This document shows positions 56,916 to 64,000 of a stretch of DNA of 64,000 nt, in pieces. The notes beneath the pieces are model-generated. The model was not told the origin of the DNA and did no database searches. It saw only the letters and a list, made by a program, of their open reading frames with translations. The first letter of the stretch is position 1. Each line of letters begins with the position of its first letter. This stretch comes from Agapanthus africanus (Eukaryota; Streptophyta; Magnoliopsida; Asparagales; Amaryllidaceae), in NCBI GenBank assembly GCA_030015575.1, contig CM057346.1:562842315-562906314 (forward strand). The letters run 5' to 3'. The position numbers and the translations under genes were made by a program.

Positions 56916-57620
56916 CACAACATAAGAGTGCTGAAGGAAATTTGCATAAACGTTCAACTCCTTACCCGAGATAAAATTACCGTCTTCGGGTTCGACTCAC
57001 AGTAGTCGCGGATACTTGGGTCCGTAATACTAACATTACACTTCGGGCTGCTCGTCACTGACATCAAGTTTCATGTCATTTAAGCCAAGACTTGCTATAA
57101 TTCTTTGCTCGGCAGGCCTTGGTTACATGAGTACAACATCATCTTTTCTACATAACATCAGTGTATGAAGTATTTCAGGGATGGTTCGGAGTACACCGTC
57201 ACGGGAGAGCTAAACCCGTTCTCGGTAAACGAAGTCCAGAAATATAAAGACCCAAAGTACATCCTACCAGACTTTGAGGATACCGAAAGGTGTCATAAGC
57301 CGGAGAATAAACAGAAGTCCGTCGCCACTATTCCAATCTTTGGGAGCGATACCGAGGAAGATGAAGAAATAGTCTACTCGGGGCAACCCCAAAAAGAAAA
57401 CAATAAGCCTGGACCATTTGCTCCTATTTTGGTCTTTGGCAGCGACTCAGAGGACGAAGCCAACACAGTGTTCTCCGTCCGCCCGTCAATGCAAACTTTT
57501 GCCGAAGCAGATCAGAGTATGCAAATTACAATGGCTCCGCCTCGACACTACAAAGAACTTGATAAGCTCCATACATACAGCGTACAAGAACTGCAAACTT
57601 TCTACGTGCCTCCTAGGTGA
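56916..57620 (+). pseudogene. Tat-3 protease, C-terminal part and acidic tail
   Basis: Resumes after the solo LTR with RVLKEICINVQLLTRDKITV, then FGFDSQ and a stop at 57003. YNIIFST and CMKYFRDGSEYTV (57165) follow, then two acidic repeats (FGSDTEEDEEIVYSG and FGSDSEDEANTVFS). It leads into HYKELDKLHTYSVQEL. In this copy the tail is in one frame, which shows where the Tat-1 frame broke. Confidence 0.83.
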
Positions 57621-58570
57621 AGGGGTGAAAAAGTGATCCTCTTCTACCAATATACGGAGTATAAAGTAGAAAAAGAAATCTGGCATGGTGCCGATTTTGC
57701 ACTCGACCGGCTTCAACCCATCCTTCTGCCAAAATATTACGCGGAGGGATTGAAAGGCTGTTAAGATGCTAAGGTGTACCCTTCGAACAAACTGTTTGAC
57801 AAGCCCAATTCTACAAAAAGATTTGGGATATTCCTGAGACTCAACGAAAGATACCTAATGGGAAGATGGAGAAAAATAGGCTCGGATACATTTGGTCCAA
57901 GAAACGGGAGCAGATCTACAGTTGCCACGTCGTAAACAGCTCCAGTAAAGTGGAAGACGCTCTTCCAAATAGCTGTGGCGTCAAATCGTAGCGAGAGCTT
58001 GCTCTAAAAACGTTAAGTCCATCGCTAGAAGAACAAATTGATAGGCTAATAAAAGAAGCTTGTCAAAGGAGCTGGGACAACCACAGCCGCGAAATGGCCA
58101 TTTATGAAAAGGCCAGGGCTCAGCGTCTCAGTTAGCAATCTGTGGAGAAGGTGGACTATAATGCTCTTCATCCTCGGCCCACTATATGTTCTCCCGAAAA
58201 GGGAAAATCGCGAAATAGAGGCAAAACAGGGTAAAGAGCACAAACAATGTTCGAAAACAACAAAGCGGATCCAAGACGTCGTGCAATCGAGAAAAACTCG
58301 ATTGGAGCCCGTCCTTTATAAAGAAGATGGGTCGGGAATACTCTTTCCCTTAAGACAAGACACGGAAAATATTTAACCCTGTCATGAAGCACCAAATGAT
58401 GATGCTTCCAGAGTTTCGGCACCCCGAACAAATAAACGAGGTCCATCATCCAGATTATTGCTCCTATCATCGAGTAATAGGTCATCCCCTTGAAAACTGC
58501 TTCACCTTCAAAGACTGGATAGAAGATCAGTATCAATAAGGCATGTTCGCTTTATCCGACAGCTGAAGGG
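57621..58570 (+). pseudogene. Tat-3 linker with third zinc-knuckle module
   Basis: EIWHGADFALDRLQPI, REMAIYEKARAQRL, a basic stretch, LFPLRQDTENI and the knuckle YCSYHRVIGHPLENC (about 58455-58510), form CX2HX4HX4C. Broken by stops at 57618, 57762, 58135 and others. It lies between protease and RT as in the other copies. Confidence 0.72.
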
Positions 58571-59577
58571 TAACCCCGCCGCAAAAACATAAGCCAAAGA
58601 GGACCTATATCGTGAGGATAGGACCAGCTCAACATCAAGAATGGAAGCGAACTCGTACCTGCCATATGATAACATTCTCAAAAGAGGGAGGGCACGAGAC
58701 TATGGATGACCTCCACATGTGGTTCGCAAATGAAGACAAGGACGAGGTGATCACAGAGTTTCTACCGGCACCCAAAGAGCTGGAAGAAAACGATCCGAGG
58801 CCGACGTTCGTCAGTGAGCTACTATCTGAAAAACAGGTAGCCACGTTAAAAGACGTGCTCATGCAATATAAAGACTGCTTCCTATGGAACTATTCCGAGA
58901 TGCCGGGTCTAGATCCAAAAATAGCAGTATATAAACCGTCTATATCGCTGGACATAAAGCCAGTCAAACATACGCCAAGAAGGATGCGACTTGAACTTGG
59001 GATGAGCATCAACGCTAAAGTCAAGAAACTAATCGACTCCAGCTTCATCCAAGAAGCTCAATATCCTGACTGGATCGCCAACATCGTTCCAGTGGTGAAG
59101 AAAAATGGGACGGTGCACATCTATGTGGACTTTCGGTACCCCCAACAAAGCTTGCCTGAAGGATGATTTCCCAGCACCTGTTACCGAGTTGATGATCTAT
59201 AACACGTCTACCCATGAGGTCTTCTCCTTCATGGATGGATCTTCAGGATACAACCAAATAAAAATGCATCTAGAATACCAAAAGCATACCGCCTTCTGGA
59301 CCTCACTGGGCATATTCTGTTATAAGGTGATGCCCTTCGGTTTGAAGAATGCAGGTGCTACATACCAGAGGGCCATGACAAAGATCTTTAATGACCTCAT
59401 ACACGAGATCGTCGAATGCTACATTGAAGACCTTATGGTGAAAAGTAAACCTCACGAGGAACATTGGGAATATCTAAAAATAGCGTTCCAACGCCTTCGG
59501 AAGTATAATCTGAAGATGAATCCTCTAAAATGTGTGTTTGGTGTTTTCTAAGGCAAATTCCTAGGATTCATCATACA
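58571..59577 (+). pseudogene. Tat-3 reverse transcriptase, N-terminal two thirds
   Basis: LLSEKQVATLKDVLMQYKDC, MPGLDPKIA, RRMRLELGMSINAKVKKL, and EAQYPDWIANIVPVVKKNGT: here Gln is kept at the codon that is a stop in Tat-1 and Tat-2. A frameshift near 59145 precedes KACLKDDFPAPV. FSFMDGSSGYNQI and FGLKNAGATYQRAM follow. The catalytic motif reads YIED at 59420-59431 in place of YIDD. The domain is cut at 59577 by the next LTR. Confidence 0.9.
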
Positions 59578-60275
59578 TGTCGTGCCCCGCTTCCCAGTGT
59601 ACGGGCAAGGAGACACGACGAGGCCGCTACGCATTTACTCAGAAGTAAACACGCTAAGCGTATCTAAGAAATATAAAGTAAAATACACATGAGACAAGAT
59701 GTAAATGAACAACAACTTTATTTATTAAACATTCTTTTTACAATACAGCTGAAATATAAATACATGGAATGAAAGCAATGCCTAAACAATTGCATAACAT
59801 AAATGAAAATGAAAACATGTACAAGTAATCTAGAGCTCCGGGTCGAATGCTAACTGCTCCAAGTCCTCGTTGCTGGGCTCTGTCTCCAGAAGGTCCGATC
59901 CACCTGACAACATTCCAAAGAAGAAGAGAAATAGGAATGTCGTCAGCGAATAATCGCTCGGTAAGTCCCAAAGAATAGATATAGACAGAATAGACATAAG
60001 GAGAATGTAATTTTTAAAGTTGTATTATATTGTTAACGCCGTTGTTTGTAGCTTGGTACAGAAGATGCCAGTGTATACGAGAGAAGTCCAACTTACACCG
60101 TGGACTTTGGTAACTCGTAGTACAAGGCTCCGTCGAAAATACCACGGATCAACGGCATGGATGTAATTACATCTTAAGTGACCACCTCGTGCCACCTTTA
60201 ACATATTCCGTACCAGTCTACCCCTTTATAAACCCCGCGATATCTTGATTGTATTTGTTTGTATTGTATTGTCTT
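59578..60275 (-). mobile_element. Truncated chromovirus-like LTR
   Basis: Begins TGTCGTGCCCCGCTTCCCAG inside the Tat-3 RT. The end resembles the NA-1 LTR end (TGTCACGCCCCGCTTCCCAA), so a related family in the same orientation is likely. About 700 bp remain before Tat-4 interrupts it. A TATAAA at 60227-60232 on the plus strand is probably chance. No ORF of note. Confidence 0.65.
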
Positions 60276-61641
60276 TGTTTCCACCAATCAGAGAAAAGCT
60301 CTGTTCAAATTTTGAAATTTGAAATGAAGCAGCGCTTCATAAAAGCGCTGGCGCCAAAAGCGTCAGCGCTAAGAGTCAAAGTCTCTGAGGCAGCGCTCAC
60401 GTGCAAAGCACGAGAGCGCCGGCGCTTTTGCACGAGAGCGCCGGTGCTAAGAGTCAAAGACACTGAGGCAGCGCTGAGAGTCAAAGACTCTGAGGTAGCG
60501 CTCACGCGCAAAGCACGAGAGCGCCAGCGCCAAGAGTCAAAGACTTTGAGGCAGCGCTCATGTGCAAGGCACGAGAACGCTCGCGCTAAGTGCGCCAGCG
60601 CCAAGAGTCAAAGACTCTGAGACAGCATTCACGCGCAAGGCACAAGAGCGCCAGCGCCAAGTGCACCAGCGTTGAGAGTCAAAGACTCTGAAGCAGCGCT
60701 CACGTGTAAGGCACGAGAGCGCCAAGCACTAGAACTGAATGTTCTCCACTGTTGGATCAAAAATCTAACGAAGATGATAAATCATCAAATTACCAGGATA
60801 AAATTCTGTTGAGAGAATACTCCTCAAATCTTTCCAAACAGGAAAGATTGTGCTCTGTAAATCAGAGTACCATTGGATCAAAGATCCAATGGTGATTAAA
60901 AATCACCAAGATACAGAGTAATCTCTGTATGGGAAAATAATTTCCCAATCTTGTTAATAACAAGAAAGATGTCTTCTGTAAAATAGAAGCCCTAAACTAA
61001 ACTCTGTGGACTATGAGGTCCTTAAACTCACAGACTATGACGTCCTTAAACTTATGGATTGCTACGTCCTTAAACTAAAACAATAGAGCCCAAATGCTCT
61101 TTTGCTGGATCTAAATGATCCCAAAACCCTGTTAAGTAGATCTTAGTCTAAAATTAGAATAACGTATCCTTAACAAACGTTTAAGTTGATCTTAGTCTCA
61201 AACGAGATTAACGATCCTTAAACCCAACTCAAACCCAAATCTAAGAAAATACGGATTTGGACTAATCTACGCCCTACGGGCGACAGCATAAATTAGTCTC
61301 CGTATACAATCCACAGGCAACCAAAAAACAAAACAAACACACACGACACGAAGTGACCATCTGGAGAAGGAGAAAGTGGTTACCGCGATGCGGTAGCGTA
61401 ATTAACTGCAGGGGCTTGCGCTTGCAGGGAAGAGCGTCCCCACAATCAAAAACCCCTCACAATGAGGGGGAATCTGACGAAATCTGCTACATCGGCCGCG
61501 TCCGTATAAACCTTCGATACATGGTGCCATAAATCAACTTGGCATCTTCGGAGAGGTGGACGGATAAAACCAAATAGCATCTGCCCCTAAATTCAGGCAA
61601 GAAGACCCGCGCGGTTTCGTCTCTGTTTTCGGCGGCGAACA
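60276..61641 (+). repeat. 5' LTR of Tat-4 (about 1.37 kb, shortened)
   Basis: Start set at TGTTTCCACCAATC, which aligns with the Tat-2 LTR start (both followed by CTCTGTT and ATGA-GCAGCGC). End CA before GATTC and the primer site. The left part repeats GCGCTCACG and AGAGCGCC words around AGTCAAAGACTCTGAGGCAG. The middle has CCATTGGATC-AAA-GATCCAATGG. Against Tat-1 and Tat-2 it lacks the segment with the TATA box, so it is probably internally deleted. Confidence 0.75.
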
Positions 61642-61646
61642 GATTC

Positions 61647-61665
61647 TGGCACGCCCGGTGGGACC
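61647..61665 (+). other. Primer-binding site of Tat-4
   Basis: TGGCACGCCCGGTGGGACC after GATTC. Same site in Tat-1 and Tat-2 with one change each. Confidence 0.78.
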
Positions 61666-61781
61666 TTTTCCTCTTTACACTCCACACTTCGTGTGTCGTA
61701 TTCACGAACGAATCGCGGTTTAACGTGGTTGCCCTTGGATTCGAGGTACTAAGATTTGGTGTCTTGCTCCCGTGCAGATCA

Positions 61782-62761
61782 ATGGCTTCCAACTGCACCA
61801 ACTGCAACAACTCTCACCCCGTCCTTGCCGGACGGGTGACCTACGGGCCTCAAGCGGCCTCCATTTTCTCGATACCAGTGGAACATGTGACGCAAACCAC
61901 CACTGGGTTGTTCTTTGGGACCATGCTCCCACCAGTGAGCTTCAACGCCCCATTACCATCGCAGGAAGCTCCGAAGAAGTCGGTCTTTGATCGGCTTACA
62001 ACTACCACGGCCCCTCTCAACGGGTCGCCCAAATCCAGCGTCTCTGTCTTCAACAGACTAGGCCAAAGCTCCAATGGGCCCGTGAAGAAGCCCGCCATAC
62101 CTGAAGGGGTTATTCCGAAGCGGATAGCTATCTCTGCTCCAATAAATGATGTCATCAGAGAGAATTCTCCTACTAAAGGGTCGGTCTTCACAAGACTGGC
62201 CGTTCCAACTCCCGCTACAGACAAAGTCACCAAGGCTGCTTCCCCTGTTCGAAAGTCGGCCTTCATAGATTGACTATCCCCTCTCAACGGACGTCTGTCT
62301 TCGATAGGCTAGCACCGGCAGCAACCTTTCACCACAGCAGGGGGCATGATAAAGTCACCCTCATAGCTGAACCAATATCGTCTGCAAGGCATGCTCGACG
62401 TTGTCACTGGCGCCGAGTGAGGAAAGTTGGGGGTAGTTCCCCTTCCGGACTTACCCCACCAGCTCCAACGGTGAAAATTGATGCTGCTGTTCCAACTGGG
62501 AACAACTTTGAACCACTTAGGAGGGTGCACAAAAATTATCCGACCGCCGTGCTAAAAAGATCTCCTCCGCCTATGGAGAACGTTACAAAGACAAAGCTGG
62601 AGCAGCCCCCTCAGCGGATGTCCTCTAAAATTCACAAGGTCTGGCGACAGGTCCAAGACTCGGTGATCAACCAAGACTACTCCTGCCGACCGAAGAAGAT
62701 GAAAGTTCGGCAAGAAAAGGACCACCCTTTCGTACCACAAAAGGTGTTGTCTACTTGGGTG
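61782..62761 (+). pseudogene. Tat-4 gag, N-terminal part
   Basis: Starts MASNCTNCNNSHPVLAG. SVFxRL motifs stand at KKSVFDRL, SVSVFNRL, KGSVFTRL, KSAFID (followed by a stop at 62272-62274) and RTSVFDRL, spaced some 20-35 residues apart. Then RHARRCHWRRVRKVGG, PSGLTPPAPTVKIDAAVPTG and MSSKIHKVWRQVQDSVINQD up to VPQKVLSTWV at 62761. One in-frame stop apart, it is the best-kept gag start in the window. Confidence 0.87.
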
Positions 62762-64000
62762 ACTTACCCCCAAACTTAACTTTGATCGTCCCGAGCAAAC
62801 TAGTTATTCAAGAGAAAGAGAAAAAGAAAAAGAAAAACCTAAATAGCACACTTTCGTAGGCAAACACGATTGCACTGAGCACGTGCAACAAGCCGTTAAA
62901 CCTCTAGGTGTCCCTAGTAGGAGGAGTGTTGTCTCATGAGGGTTTTCAGCGGATTACACCCACAAAATCCTATAATTAAAGAGAGATGGTGAAAGTTATA
63001 TATAAAGATAAGAACTATAAAAGAAAGAACTTGAAAATAAGAGTTTTCAACTACACCAGTTTTTCGGTTGTCATGAGCCATATCTTAATAGTCATGAAAA
63101 GATGTTAGAAATCACATCATCCCTCAATAAAACATCATCTTTATTCTTCATTCCTATCTTTCTTCCAAACATCGATCATATAACCCTACGTGTGTGTAAT
63201 AGACATCCCTACACTCGGAGAATTCAATTCAAGCTATCATACTCTTATCCAACTGCCTCAGTACTTTTTAATTTGATGAATATTTAGATGGATTTGCTTA
63301 CACACTTTCATGCGACCGTTAATACTTCTTGAGGTACTAACCGACCGATTACTCATGTGCTTGCTTATTAGGTGTATTCTTCGTCTTGCACCACCTGAGG
63401 CTTAGCAGTGACTCCCAGACCAGTTGGTCTAAGGCACTAGGTGATGAAGCACCCTCGCTATATTTTTTTATTGCTGCCTTGGCGATTAACAAAACCAGTG
63501 TTCATTTTTCTCACCATTTTATATTTTATTCAATTTTTTATTTTCTTCATACTTTGGCTTTTAGACAAGAGCATTTCAAGGTATTCTCTACTATTCTGAG
63601 TTTCAAGACGTGTGTAAGTGCGTATAGTAGAGTATCAACGCTCAAATGTTTGGCTTCCAGAGTAGGAACTATTTTTCAGACTTATTTTTATCTTCAGATT
63701 AGTGACTTCTTTCATCTTACTAACCCTTGGGACAACGGCTCATAACTACTTATTACTAGTTCGTTTAAGAAAACTTCTAATTTTCTTGGTTTTCTTAAAT
63801 TTTTCCAATCTTTTGGATGTAATTTTTCACTATCTAATCTTTTTATTATCTAATTAAATATTAAATATTTTTATATTTTGAATTTTTTTTAATTTTTATA
63901 TGTTTTAAAAGTTTTGTGCTTATGCAAAGTATGATGCAAAATGATGCGAAAATACACACAAACCTCCCCCAAACTTGTTTTCAACAGTTTCCTCACTGTT
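62762..64000. other. AT-rich non-coding region, likely part of another retroelement
   Basis: Breaks into Tat-4 gag at about 62761. Minus-strand reading has AAGTTAAGTTTGGGGGTAAG (62780-62761) preceded by TTTGCTCGGGACGATC, and near the right edge AAACAAGTTTGGGGGAGGTT. These phrases recall the non-coding part before the polypurine tract of some plant gypsy elements (Athila-like); this is a weak resemblance. No LTR or clear coding region visible. Confidence 0.4.

Larger units (their letters stand above)
16332..59577 (+). mobile_element. Tat-3: oldest Tat element, split by five insertions
   Basis: Plus-strand gag-pol pieces at 16332-17113, 23794-24735, 52894-54934 and 56921-59577 read on across each insertion: target duplications GCAAC (NA-1) and CTCCT (Tat-2) and the near-duplication CTCAA/CACAA (solo LTR) mark the joins. 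Its 5' end lies left of Tat-1, outside the window, and its RT is cut by the LTR fragment at 59578. By gag and protease similarity it is closer to Tat-2 than to Tat-1. Many stops mark it as old. Confidence 0.85.
60276..62761 (+). mobile_element. Tat-4: plus-strand Tat element, 5' end only
   Basis: 5' LTR (60276-61641), primer site (61647-61665), leader and the first third of gag (61782-62761). The U5 half and gag are very like Tat-1, so both belong to one subfamily, while Tat-2 and Tat-3 form another. Inserted into the LTR fragment at 59578-60275. It is cut at about 62761 by unrelated sequence. Confidence 0.83.

Noticed and set aside
60249..60620. ORFs on both strands rich in Arg, Ala and Leu
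   Set aside because: They lie in the Tat-4 LTR and mirror its repeated GCGCTC/AGAGCGCC words.

Overview
This window is plant nuclear DNA made almost entirely of nested LTR retrotransposons. I see no host gene. The plant call rests on Ty3/gypsy elements of the Tat lineage (a polyprotein with two RNase H domains), Angela-like Ty1/copia LTRs, a chromovirus-type non-autonomous element, and an antisense gene with plant-style introns and a plant mobile domain. The species cannot be told. The nesting depth suggests repeat-rich heterochromatin of a large genome.

Layout. The oldest piece is a plus-strand Tat element (Tat-3) whose visible parts lie at 16332-17113, 23794-24735, 52894-54934 and 56921-59577. 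Into it went: Tat-1 (minus strand, 1-16331, 3' LTR off the left edge); NA-1, a 6.7 kb non-autonomous element with about 3.13 kb LTRs and a 427 bp core (17114-23793, target duplication GCAAC); Tat-2 (minus strand, 24736-52893, target duplication CTCCT on both sides); a solo copia-type LTR (54935-56915); and a truncated chromovirus-like LTR (59578-60275). That last LTR is interrupted by the plus-strand Tat-4 (60276-62761), which is itself interrupted near 62761. Tat-2 also holds two partial copia-type elements: Cop-1 in its integrase, and Cop-2 beside a duplicated gag start.

The Tat elements share one plan. In sense order it is: LTR, five bases (GATTC), primer site, gag with a CX2HX4HX4C knuckle, linker with a second such knuckle, aspartic protease, a third knuckle module, reverse transcriptase, gypsy RNase H, archaeal-type RNase H, integrase, repeat-rich spacer, an antisense gene, polypurine tract, LTR. 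All gag-pol copies here are broken by stops and frameshifts. The antisense gene is the most striking part. In Tat-2 it has its own TATA box, a 5' UTR intron, seven further introns that all appear to be phase 1, a plant mobile domain and an AATAAA signal. In Tat-1 the visible last four exons splice into one open frame. Because the gene is antisense to the genomic RNA, its introns survive retrotransposition.

Two non-coding features stand out. The Tat LTRs are built of chains of different short palindromes lying almost end to end. The spacer between integrase and antisense gene carries small hairpin units whose stems change sequence but mostly keep pairing around a near-constant loop.
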